Source: Bacillota bacterium (lineage in GTDB: Bacteria; Bacillota; UBA4882; UBA8346). From it: a DNA stretch of 19,238 nt. The notes beneath the pieces are model-generated. The model saw only the letters and a list, made by a program, of their open reading frames with translations, was not told the DNA's origin and did no database searches. Location: NCBI GenBank assembly GCA_003501335.1, contig DNPQ01000322.1, positions 1-19,238 of the forward strand, written 5' to 3'. The position numbers and the translations under genes are program-made. How positions within the stretch are numbered: the stretch's first letter is position 1; every line of letters begins with the position of its first letter. Of this stretch, positions 7,567-15,104 are shown one piece after another.

Positions 7567-9360
7567 ATGACATCTGAGGTTTATCAACAAATCTTCAACA
7601 TTTCCGCTGTTGCGATGGTTATCATCCAAAATGATTCTCTGCAGACAGCAAATAAAGCTTTTACCGAATTAAGCGGATATAATTTAACTGATTTACCAGA
7701 GCTCTCTTTTAGAAATTTAATCGTCCCTGCCGATTTATTAAACATTATCCCGGAAGCTTTCGAACTCTCATCCTTCGAGTCCTATCAAAAAGTATATTCA
7801 TTTCGCCTTATCACTCATACCCATAACGTCATCGATGTCAGAGGCATTTTTTCCTTCCTTGAATGGAATCACCAACCTGCTGAGCTGCTTCAATTATTCA
7901 ACTCAGCAACGCTTGATTCCAATTTATATGAAACTTCCCTAAATATAAAAAACACTGCTGCTTGTCGGGAAAATGATGTGAAATACGAAGAAGTGGCAGA
8001 CTCTTTACCGGAAGTCATTTTTGAAATGAACAACCAAGGAAAAATTACTTTTACTGACCAAACAGCGTATCGCCTTTTTGGAGTGTCTGAAGCCGAGTAT
8101 CAACAAGAAATCAATGTCTTCGATTATGTTGCGCCAGTCGAACAAAAGAAAATGGCCGAACATATAGAACGCATTTTAACCGGAGAAGAACTTGGAATTT
8201 CGAAATATTTATTGCGAAAAAAAGACGGCTCAACCTTTCCAGCAATCATCCATATGAGCCGGGTTATTCGTGATCAAAAATTCATCGGACTCCGCGGGGT
8301 TCTTTTAGATATTAGCGAACATAAACAAGCAGAAACGCAATTAAACTATTTAATTCAACACGATACTTTAACCGGGCTCTATAATCGTGCCTATTTTGAA
8401 ACCGAATTAAATAAAAGACAGCAAAGTAAAACTCTTCTGGGAATCATTATTTTAGATGTGGACGGTTTAAAACTCATCAATGACACCTTAGGCCATAGCC
8501 ACGGTGATAAATTGTTGAAAGCCATTGCCGAGCATATGAGCATAAACTTCCGGGAAGGAGATCTCTTAGCCCGAGTCGGAGGCGATGAGTTCGCTATTTT
8601 ATTAAACGACATTGATGAATATAGGATTAATCAGTTAATTGGCCAGTTCAACTCTGCTATCTTCGAATACAACCAAACGCATACCCGAGTTCCCTTAAAT
8701 ATATCCTGCGGTTATGTCTTGGGGGTTGGTAATAACTTATCCCCGGGCAGTCTCTTCAACGAAGCCGATAATAATATGCGGAAAGAAAAATTATTTCACA
8801 GCCAAAGTAACCGGAGCGCTATTGTTCAAACTTTAAAAAAAGCGCTGGAAGCCAGAGATTTTATTACCGAGGGCCACGCTGACCGTTTACAGAAATTGGT
8901 TCTCAAACTAACCACCAGTATCGGATTTCCGGACAATCTAAAAAACGATCTGCGATTATTTGCGCAATTTCATGATCTAGGAAAGGTAGGTATACCCGAT
9001 CGAATTCTCTTCAAAGACGGCCCTTTATCAAAGAAAGAAGTACTTGAGATGCAGCGTCATTCGGAAATCGGATACCGAATTGCTCAATCAGCATCCGAAT
9101 TAGCGCCGATAGCTGAATGGATTCTCCATCACCATGAATGGTGGAATGGCAATGGTTATCCTCTGGGGATTAAAGGTGAAAAAATCCCTTTGGCTTGTCG
9201 ATTGTTAGCCATAGTCGACGCATTCGACGCCATGACCAATGATCGTCCCTACCGGCATTCTCTCTCCTTCTCTGAAGCCTTGGCGGAACTCAAGAAATTT
9301 GCAGGAACCCAATTTGATCCTGAACTCGTAAACACCTTTATTGAAGTAATAAGCAATTAA
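7567..9360 (+). CDS. PAS-PAS-GGDEF-HD-GYP cyclic-di-GMP turnover protein
   Basis: A cytoplasmic signalling protein with no membrane helix, carrying both a c-di-GMP synthase and a phosphodiesterase domain. Residues below are counted from the longest frame (start 7531). They are: PAS at about 14-120; a second PAS with PAC-like end at about 150-265; GGDEF at about 275-425; HD-GYP at about 435-605. The synthase signature GGDEF (350-354) is intact and preceded at the correct five-residue distance by the RxxD inhibitory site REGD (341-344), implying product feedback. The HD-GYP domain keeps HD (481-482), HHHEWWNGNGYP (533-544) and DAFDAMTNDRPYR (563-575), so it looks catalytically competent. I prefer the ATG at 7567, with a G-rich site six bases upstream, over the ATG at 7531, which has none. 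It sits alone between two convergent or unrelated genes. Which activity dominates cannot be told from sequence. Confidence 0.93.
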   Translation: MTSEVYQQIFNISAVAMVIIQNDSLQTANKAFTELSGYNLTDLPELSFRNLIVPADLLNIIPEAFELSSFESYQKVYSFRLITHTHNVIDVRGIFSFLEWNHQPAELLQLFNSATLDSNLYETSLNIKNTAACRENDVKYEEVADSLPEVIFEMNNQGKITFTDQTAYRLFGVSEAEYQQEINVFDYVAPVEQKKMAEHIERILTGEELGISKYLLRKKDGSTFPAIIHMSRVIRDQKFIGLRGVLLDISEHKQAETQLNYLIQHDTLTGLYNRAYFETELNKRQQSKTLLGIIILDVDGLKLINDTLGHSHGDKLLKAIAEHMSINFREGDLLARVGGDEFAILLNDIDEYRINQLIGQFNSAIFEYNQTHTRVPLNISCGYVLGVGNNLSPGSLFNEADNNMRKEKLFHSQSNRSAIVQTLKKALEARDFITEGHADRLQKLVLKLTTSIGFPDNLKNDLRLFAQFHDLGKVGIPDRILFKDGPLSKKEVLEMQRHSEIGYRIAQSASELAPIAEWILHHHEWWNGNGYPLGIKGEKIPLACRLLAIVDAFDAMTNDRPYRHSLSFSEALAELKKFAGTQFDPELVNTFIEVISN

Positions 9361-9412
9361 CACTGCTTTTGGAATTTGATTTCAGCTTTGCGTCAGAACC
9401 GCCTAATGATCA

Positions 9413-10831
9413 TCATGCGCCTTTTTTCATTACTGAGGAATTCTGAAGAGTTGCCCCTTTAGGCGGCTGCGGAATGTCTTGAACCTTATTTTTCTCGCTC
9501 CACCTTTTTTCTTTTAAAACCACAATTTGAGTAATTCGCCAAACCTTTCTGATGGGTTCTAAAACAAATATTTCCTTTCGAGCATCATACTGAGTTTCCT
9601 TAGCCATGGAGACCTTCAAAATATAGTCAGCCTGATACTTCACTCGATGACTGCTGGCCATCACGGGTTGAATTCGTAATCCCAGAAATTCAAGTTTAAT
9701 ATTGCTTTTCGTAGAGTATGTCATTCCTTGTTGGGTTTTGTTGATGACATAAAGATTGGTGACCATATCTGAAAAGCTATTTTTTGCCTTATGAAGGGTC
9801 TCATCGACTAAAGTAACATTCAAATTCTGAATTCCTTGAAAATAATAGGTTAATACTTCTCTGGGTTTATCCTTCTCAGTAATAATAGGCTTACTTTGGG
9901 ATCCCGTCCAAGTTAAGATAAAAATGATAACAATTGCAGCGGTAATTAAAGTTGCCATTCCATATTTACGAAACCACAACCAGCCTCGCTCTTTCGCCTT
10001 GTAACGGCGACGATTGGTCAAAGCTTTTTCTTGGTACGCTTTCACCTCATTTTCCCCGGCTATAACTTGGTCTGTTTCCATAATATGCGTTAATTTAGAC
10101 TTAAGTCCATCCAAATCAGGCCTTTTCTGTGGAGCGCTATTCATTGAGTTGATAACAAGCTGGCTCAATTCATTACTTAATTCCGGCTTAATATCTTTGG
10201 GAAAAAGCGCTCCAAATTTTAAAATTTTATCCAGGCGTTCGGCGGGGGTTGGTGCTTTAAAGGGATCTTCACCTGTAAGTAAGCGATAAGCCAAAACTCC
10301 CCATGAAAATATATCGGCTCGCTGATCCCATACTTTTCCTGTAATCACTTCCGGGGGAGCATCAACCTTATACTCTTCTGTTAAAGACTTGCTTAGATAA
10401 TTGATTCCATACGGATCTTGCAGATAAAAATCACCTCTGGAATCGAATTGAAGTTGTCCCAGGCTTAAACCGCCCAATATAATTCCATTGTGGTGAAAAC
10501 TCCCCATGATTTCCAAAATTTGCAGCAGCACTCGAACCGTTTGTTCCGGATTAACCGGTTGAAAAGGCGCCAATCCGTTCTTGGAAAAATTTTTACGAAC
10601 CAAATAAAAACCCTGATCAAATTTCTCAAGCGCACTATATTGCAACAAATTGGGTACTTGAATATCATGGCTCTGCTTGGCCGCTTCTTTAAACCCCTTT
10701 TGCAGTTCCATCCGCAGGGTTTCCTTGGGGGGTACCGGAAATTTCAAGGAATCAAAAACCAGATCCTCCCCTTGCTCCGTCCTAACAGCAATAGTATCTG
10801 GAGTCAATTCTTGGATCAACTCGTATTTCAT
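9413..10831 (-). CDS. Membrane-anchored Ser/Thr protein kinase homologue, predicted pseudokinase
   Basis: A 472-residue protein: a kinase-like domain at about 1-255, a basic juxtamembrane stretch with RRRYK, one membrane helix at about 292-309, and an outer domain of about 160 residues. The outer domain is of unknown fold, perhaps NTF2-like. Kinase ancestry is clear from PPEVITGKVWDQRADIFSWG followed by LLTGEDPF (about 159-191) and the KRP near 236, which match APE, D-x-RADIFSxG, LLTGxxPF and the late Arg. However, the catalytic loop HRDLKPxN is replaced by LGGLSLGQ (about 119-126), removing the catalytic Asp, Lys and Asn. The glycine-rich loop is not recognisable, and DFG reads DPYG. ATP transfer is therefore unlikely and a scaffold or sensor role is inferred. 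The frame opens at 10897, but a GGGAGG site eight bases before the ATG at 10831 sets the start. It ends in a region convergent with the c-di-GMP gene. Confidence 0.82.
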   Translation of the reverse strand: MKYELIQELTPDTIAVRTEQGEDLVFDSLKFPVPPKETLRMELQKGFKEAAKQSHDIQVPNLLQYSALEKFDQGFYLVRKNFSKNGLAPFQPVNPEQTVRVLLQILEIMGSFHHNGIILGGLSLGQLQFDSRGDFYLQDPYGINYLSKSLTEEYKVDAPPEVITGKVWDQRADIFSWGVLAYRLLTGEDPFKAPTPAERLDKILKFGALFPKDIKPELSNELSQLVINSMNSAPQKRPDLDGLKSKLTHIMETDQVIAGENEVKAYQEKALTNRRRYKAKERGWLWFRKYGMATLITAAIVIIFILTWTGSQSKPIITEKDKPREVLTYYFQGIQNLNVTLVDETLHKAKNSFSDMVTNLYVINKTQQGMTYSTKSNIKLEFLGLRIQPVMASSHRVKYQADYILKVSMAKETQYDARKEIFVLEPIRKVWRITQIVVLKEKRWSEKNKVQDIPQPPKGATLQNSSVMKKGA

Positions 10832-11196
10832 AGGAATATCCTCCCGTTCCAAACCTGTATTACCAAAATAAATTATACTATAAAACGAAAAAAGCAAAGT
10901 ATAATTCCAATTGGAATTCGCTATTTTTTCAAGATCCCCTACAATGTTGCGAGTAATCCTTATGATTAATTTTTCTCCGGAAAATGATCCCAGTTAATTT
11001 ATCCCCTATGTCTTCAGGTCCATCTTTCGGGAAAGAACCGTGAATTCTGTACCTGGTTCAGGCCCTGCGGGCCATACATATTCAATTAAGATAAAAACGT
11101 GTATTACAAATTTCTAAAAGATAAACCCCAATTTTTTTTTTTTGCAGGAGTCAATCGAATAAATCACGAATTAGTCCTGCCATTGAGGTGATAATT
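10832..11196. other. Divergent control region between the kinase homologue and the ACT-domain operon
   Basis: This 365-bp spacer separates divergent genes and holds no ORF. Seen in it: a TATAAT on the minus strand (10877-10872) upstream of the kinase homologue; a perfect 16-bp palindrome at 10903-10918; two adjoining hairpins at 11035-11059 (GAACC/GGTTC) and 11061-11073 (GGCCC TGC GGGCC); a run of 12 T at 11132-11143; and the GAGGTG ribosome binding site of the ACT gene at 11185-11190. The hairpins could lie in the 5' leader of the ACT operon, but I do not recognise a riboswitch class. Confidence 0.45.
10903..10918. promoter_or_regulatory. Perfect 16-bp palindrome, candidate operator
   Basis: AATTCCAATTGGAATT is perfectly self-complementary. 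It lies about 25 bp upstream of a TATAAT on the minus strand, where an activator or repressor of the kinase-homologue gene could bind. It could equally serve the divergent ACT operon, though it is nearly 280 bp from that start. The regulator is unknown. Confidence 0.4.
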
Positions 11197-11478
11197 ATGA
11201 AAGAAAAAGCACACGTAGTAGTCACAGTTATGGGAAGCGACCGGATTGGGATCGTCGCCGGAATTACTAAAATTCTGGCCGATTGTAATGCCAATATCAT
11301 CGATATTAGCCAAACGCTTTTACAAGATATTTTCGCCATGATCTTATTAATTGATATTTCCAACTCTGATAAAGACTTACTAGCTTTGGAGACCGAGTTA
11401 AAAGCCGCCGGTGAGCAATTGGGGGTTAAAATCGTCCTCCAACACCAAGATATTTTCAGCTATATGCACCGGATTTGA
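11197..11478 (+). CDS. ACT domain-containing protein (UPF0237 type)
   Basis: A single ACT domain of 93 residues, the ligand-binding fold that usually senses amino acids. The N-terminus (HVVVTVMGSDRIGIVAGIT) has the typical first strand and the Gly-rich turn leading into helix 1; NANIIDISQTLLQDIFAM follows, then the second helix. Length and sequence match the stand-alone UPF0237 group (pneumococcal SP0238 type), which typically precedes a UPF0210 gene, exactly as here. The frame can open at a GTG at 11188, but this is part of the GAGGTG ribosome binding site (11185-11190); the ATG at 11197 is six bases downstream. Only about 20 bases separate it from the next gene, so the two form an operon. 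The ligand is unknown; it may regulate the neighbouring protein. Confidence 0.9.
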   Translation: MKEKAHVVVTVMGSDRIGIVAGITKILADCNANIIDISQTLLQDIFAMILLIDISNSDKDLLALETELKAAGEQLGVKIVLQHQDIFSYMHRI

Positions 11479-11498
11479 GTTGCTAAGGAGTGATTAGA

Positions 11499-12860
11499 TT
11501 GCCTTTTACCCCCCAAGAAATTTTAGAGACTATTCAAATGATTGAGAATTACCATTTTGATATCCGCACTGTAACCATGGGGATTAATATCCTTGATTGC
11601 GCAGGCCCGGATTTAAAAGCAGTCGCCCAGAAAGCTTCCGCAAAGATCCTTCGCCTTGCCGATCAGTTAGTACCGACTGTCCAACAAATGGAACGCACCT
11701 ATGGCATTCCGATTATTAACAAGCGGATCGCTGTGACTCCCATTTCATTACTTGCCCAATCGTCAACCAGTGACGATTATTTTGAATTAGCCCTGATGAT
11801 GGATGAAATTGCCGCCAAATTGGGTATTGATTTTGTAGGCGGTTATTCCGCTTTAGTTCAAAAAGGAACTACGGTTGGTGAAGCCAAACTGATTGCCTCC
11901 ATTCCCAAAGCATTAAGCTTAACGCAGAAAGTTTGTGCTTCCGTGAATTTAGCGACCACCAAAGCAGGAATTAACATGGATGCTGTTTTTCAAATGGCAT
12001 GTGTAATTAAAGAGGCCGCTGAATTGACAAAAAACCAGGGTGGACTCGCCTGCGCCAAATTAGTTGTTTTTGCCAATGCTCCCGATGATAATCCATTCAT
12101 GGCAGGCGCCTTTCATGGAGTCGGCGAAGGAGAATGCGCTATCAATATCGGCGTCAGCGGACCCGGTGTAGTAAAAGCCGCCGTCGAAAGATTACCGGAT
12201 TGTGATTTTCGGACTCTTACCGAAGAGATTAAGCGGGTTGCTTTTAAAATTACCCGGGTCGGTGAATTAATCGGTCGTAAAGTTTCTGAAAAATTAGAGG
12301 TCCCCTTTGGTATCGTTGATCTTTCATTGGCGCCGACCCCGGCGATTGGTGACAGTGTTGCCAATATCCTTGAAGCAATGGGACTCGAAAAGTGCGGTTG
12401 CCCGGGTACTACAGCCGCTTTGGCTATTTTAAACGACGCAGTAAAAAAAGGCGGGGCAATGGCTTCTTCGGCTATCGGCGGTCTCAGTGGTTCTTTTATC
12501 CCGGTTAGTGAAGATGCGGGAATGATAGAAGCAGTCAAGGCTGGAGCGCTATCCATTGAAAAGCTGGAGGCTATGACCTGTGTCTGCTCGGTCGGCTTAG
12601 ATATGATTGCAATCCCCGGTGACACTTCAGCGGAGACTATTGCCGGTATTATAGCCGATGAGTTAGCCATTGGAGTCATCAATAATAAAACTACAGCAGT
12701 CCGGGTTATACCGGCTCCAGGGAAAAAAGTTGGAGATATGGTGGAGTTTGGAGGATTGTTAGGAAGCGCTCCGGTGATGGCGGTAAACCAGTTCAGCCCT
12801 GCCAAGTTTATCCGGCGCGGCGGACATATCCCAGCCCCACAAAGGGCTATGACGAACTAA
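11499..12860 (+). CDS. UPF0210 / DUF711 (PFL-like family) protein
   Basis: About 453 residues, matching the conserved UPF0210 (DUF711) family, whose fold is related to the pyruvate formate-lyase/ribonucleotide reductase barrel; its reaction is unknown. Family landmarks visible include VTMGINILDC near the N-terminus, KRIAVTPISLL, GTTVGEAKLI, then NPFMAGAFHGVGEGECAINIGVSGPGVV, a central CGCPGTTAALAILNDAVKKGG stretch, GGLSGSFIPVSEDAGM and a C-terminal GGHIPAP. Length is normal. The frame can open at a GTG at 11490, but AAGGAG (11485-11490) is the ribosome binding site, and the TTG at 11499 eight bases downstream is the likely start. It is co-transcribed with the ACT-domain gene, and this pairing is widespread in Firmicutes, suggesting ACT-mediated amino-acid control of an unknown enzyme. 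A long perfect hairpin follows the stop codon. Confidence 0.92.
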   Translation: MPFTPQEILETIQMIENYHFDIRTVTMGINILDCAGPDLKAVAQKASAKILRLADQLVPTVQQMERTYGIPIINKRIAVTPISLLAQSSTSDDYFELALMMDEIAAKLGIDFVGGYSALVQKGTTVGEAKLIASIPKALSLTQKVCASVNLATTKAGINMDAVFQMACVIKEAAELTKNQGGLACAKLVVFANAPDDNPFMAGAFHGVGEGECAINIGVSGPGVVKAAVERLPDCDFRTLTEEIKRVAFKITRVGELIGRKVSEKLEVPFGIVDLSLAPTPAIGDSVANILEAMGLEKCGCPGTTAALAILNDAVKKGGAMASSAIGGLSGSFIPVSEDAGMIEAVKAGALSIEKLEAMTCVCSVGLDMIAIPGDTSAETIAGIIADELAIGVINNKTTAVRVIPAPGKKVGDMVEFGGLLGSAPVMAVNQFSPAKFIRRGGHIPAPQRAMTN

Positions 12861-12864
12861 TATG

Positions 12865-12899
12865 ATTCCAACTCGTATCGGGTGGATACGAGTTGGAAT
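12865..12899. terminator. Perfect 15-bp hairpin between convergent genes
   Basis: Arms ATTCCAACTCGTATC (12865-12879) and GATACGAGTTGGAAT (12885-12899) pair perfectly around a GGGTG loop. It sits between the stop codons of the UPF0210 gene and the convergent PLP-enzyme gene, as expected for a bidirectional terminator. Neither side has a clean T run, so it may act as a transcript-stabilising or Rho-dependent end. Confidence 0.65.
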
Positions 12900-12907
12900 A
12901 AACTTTA

Positions 12908-14065
12908 TCAAACACATTTCAAAGCATTCTCAAGGCTTTCCATCAGTAATTGGGGTTCTTCCAAACCTATATGCACCCGGATCAATGAAACAAGTTCATC
13001 CGATGCATCCGGATGGGATGCCGCATAAGGGAATACAAGACTTTCATATCCTCCCCAACTAACTGCACGTCTGAAGTATTGCAATTTATTGGTAAACTCA
13101 GCTACACGGCCGGCATCTTTCGTTTTTAATTTAAATGAAAATAACCCCGATCCTCCCCGCATTTGCGCTTTCGCTAATTCATACTGGGGACTTTTTTCAT
13201 AGAATGGATATAATATTTCATTAATCTTGGGGTGTTCTGAAAGATATTTGACAATTTCCAATGTATTAGCAAAATGAGCCTTCATGCGGATTTGTAAAGT
13301 TCGAATTCCCCGCAGTAATAACCAGGCCATAAAAGGATCCGGGACGGTGCCGATATTTTGGAACTCCGTTTGAAAGATATGTTCGATGTCCTTTTCCTTA
13401 CCAACGATTACCCCGGCCACAAGGTCACTATGTCCCCCGAAATATTTGGTCGCAGAATGAACGACGATATCGATACCATAATCCAAAGGATTCTGAAAAA
13501 TAGGAGTCGCCCACGTATTATCAATGATAGTCTTAATCTTCTTTTCTTTGGCTAAAGCGGCAACCCCTTTTAAGTCCTGAAGCTCAAAACGGAATGTGGT
13601 TGGACTCTCCAAATAAATGATTTTCGTATTCGGTCGGATTGCCGCGGCAATCTCTTCCAGACTTGTGCCGCTCACATAAGTGTACTCTACGCCGAAACGG
13701 GCAAGATATTTTTCAAGCAAGGTTTTTGCCCAGCTATAAGCATCTCTCACGGCCACGATATGATCGCCGGCTTTTACAAATGCCAAAATACTGGCAGAAA
13801 TAGCCGCTACTCCCGAACTAACTAATTTAGCCCGTTCACCATGTTCCAAAGCGGCAATCTTAATTTCAAATAAATTCACCGTAGGATTATTACCCCTACT
13901 ATAAAGATAATTATGAACTTCATCGCTCATGGCATGCTGAAAATCTTCAAACGTCGGAAATGAAAAAATAGAAGTCTGATATATTGGAGGACTGACCGCC
14001 CCGAAAGGAAAATCATCCTCTCCTAAATGATGAAGAATTTCAGTAACATTTTTGGTTTCGTTCAT
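12908..14065 (-). CDS. PLP-dependent Cys/Met metabolism enzyme (cystathionine gamma-synthase / beta-lyase / methionine gamma-lyase family)
   Basis: A 385-residue fold-type I PLP enzyme, cytoplasmic and probably tetrameric. Visible family residues are the YSR motif (Y55-R57) whose Tyr and Arg bind the cofactor phosphate of the neighbouring subunit, SSG (83-85) of the phosphate-binding loop, Asp182 in IDNTWATP that contacts the pyridine nitrogen, and the Schiff-base Lys207 in SATKYFGGHSD. The late RVHIGLE motif includes the substrate-carboxylate Arg. Length is normal. Sequence alone does not decide between synthase, beta-lyase and gamma-lyase. The nearby RidA, which clears 2-aminoacrylate-type enamines, favours a lyase (inference). 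An AAAGGAG site precedes the ATG by about eight bases. The gene follows the ABC permease genes by 142 bp with a dyad between, so it may have its own promoter. Confidence 0.9.
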   Translation of the reverse strand: MNETKNVTEILHHLGEDDFPFGAVSPPIYQTSIFSFPTFEDFQHAMSDEVHNYLYSRGNNPTVNLFEIKIAALEHGERAKLVSSGVAAISASILAFVKAGDHIVAVRDAYSWAKTLLEKYLARFGVEYTYVSGTSLEEIAAAIRPNTKIIYLESPTTFRFELQDLKGVAALAKEKKIKTIIDNTWATPIFQNPLDYGIDIVVHSATKYFGGHSDLVAGVIVGKEKDIEHIFQTEFQNIGTVPDPFMAWLLLRGIRTLQIRMKAHFANTLEIVKYLSEHPKINEILYPFYEKSPQYELAKAQMRGGSGLFSFKLKTKDAGRVAEFTNKLQYFRRAVSWGGYESLVFPYAASHPDASDELVSLIRVHIGLEEPQLLMESLENALKCV

Positions 14066-14115
14066 CTTGAATGCTCCTTTGTAGTTTTCATGACATCTGC
14101 TCCTATTGTCCCAAA

Positions 14116-14143
14116 TTTTAACACTGGCAAGCCAAGGTTAAAA
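14116..14143. promoter_or_regulatory. 28-bp dyad upstream of the PLP-enzyme gene
   Basis: TTTTAAC and TGGC arms mirror GCCA and GTTAAAA around a 2-bp centre, giving 11 of 13 paired positions per side. It lies 51-78 bp upstream of the PLP-enzyme ATG and downstream of the last permease gene. It could be an operator or a weak terminator for the permease operon. No matching regulator is known from sequence. Confidence 0.4.
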
Positions 14144-14207
14144 TAGCCCAAACCAACCGTCATTTTTGCATATACATGCGCGCTTTAGTTAAAATAAAAT
14201 AGTCTAC

Positions 14208-15104
14208 TCATTCTTTAACGGCGCCTTCGGTAAGGCCGATTACAATGTATTTCTGGGCTACTGCAAAAACTACTAATGTTGGTAACAAAGAGACGACAAT
14301 TCCAGCGCTAAGAACGCCCCAACTTACGCCAGCCTTAGAAATAAATGAATTTAATGCTACCGGAACCGTCATATTCTGATCTGAACTCATCAACATGACT
14401 GCAAGAAAAAGCTCATTCCAAATATTCACAAATGAAAAACTGAAAATTGCCGCCAAGCCCGGCAAAACTAACGGAATAATAATTTGAAACAATGCCTGAA
14501 TTCTATTACAACCATCAATCTGAGCAGCTTCCTCCATCGAAACTGGAATCAAAGCAAAAAAACCGCTCCCCATAATTGACGAAAAGGCAATCATCATTCC
14601 GGTATAAATTACGGTTAATGAAAGCAGATTATCACTCAATCCCAAACGGGCCAAAAATGTATAAAGAGGAGTCATAATCATATAAGCCGGAATAATCTGT
14701 GTAAAATACATTGCGAGTAGAAACGCCATTCGAATTCGTTTCGCCCGGAAACGGGAAAGAGCATAACCGCTCAACATTGAGATTAGCAATGCTCCTGTTG
14801 ATGCGAAAAAGGAAACGAGAACACTATTACGAAAATACACCTGAAAGTTGCTAATCTTAAACAGATAGGAGTAATTTTCAAAAGTTAAAAACTGCGGCCA
14901 ATAGCGAATCGGAAACGTATAAATTTCTCGTCCGCCTTTCAAGGAAGTCACTATGACCCAGTATAATGGTAATAAGGCCCCTGCCAAAAAAAAGGTTAAT
15001 AAAATAATCCGGGTTCCCTTGAAAGCCGCCTTTTTATAACGGGCGGCAGCCCCATTGTCACGCTTGGGTTCTGCATCCAATTTAAGATACGAAACTTTGC
15101 TCAT
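14208..15104 (-). CDS. Carbohydrate ABC transporter permease (MalG/CUT1 type)
   Basis: A 298-residue inner-membrane permease with the usual six membrane helices and a cytoplasmic basic N-terminus. The ATPase-docking EAA loop is clear (SMEEAAQIDGCNRIQALFQI, about residues 187-206), and LPLYWVIVTSLK near residue 43 and the FENYSYLF segment are typical of the MalG side of CUT1 importers. It overlaps the upstream permease gene by four bases (ATGA, 15101-15104), so the two are translationally coupled; a GGAGG-rich site precedes the ATG. Together with the binding protein it forms a sugar or glycoside uptake system. No ATP-binding subunit is encoded nearby, so a shared MsmK/MsmX-type ATPase elsewhere is likely (inference). 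The substrate is not predictable. Confidence 0.93.
   Translation of the reverse strand: MSKVSYLKLDAEPKRDNGAAARYKKAAFKGTRIILLTFFLAGALLPLYWVIVTSLKGGREIYTFPIRYWPQFLTFENYSYLFKISNFQVYFRNSVLVSFFASTGALLISMLSGYALSRFRAKRIRMAFLLAMYFTQIIPAYMIMTPLYTFLARLGLSDNLLSLTVIYTGMMIAFSSIMGSGFFALIPVSMEEAAQIDGCNRIQALFQIIIPLVLPGLAAIFSFSFVNIWNELFLAVMLMSSDQNMTVPVALNSFISKAGVSWGVLSAGIVVSLLPTLVVFAVAQKYIVIGLTEGAVKE

Noticed and set aside
11000..11140. Possible T-box or c-di-GMP riboswitch in the ACT leader
   Set aside because: The hairpins are present, but none of the conserved T-box or GEMM sequence blocks could be found.
12113..12805. 230-codon minus-strand frame inside UPF0210
   Set aside because: Long antisense frame created by the codon pattern of a conserved gene; the Pro/Ser/Ala-rich product is typical of a shadow.
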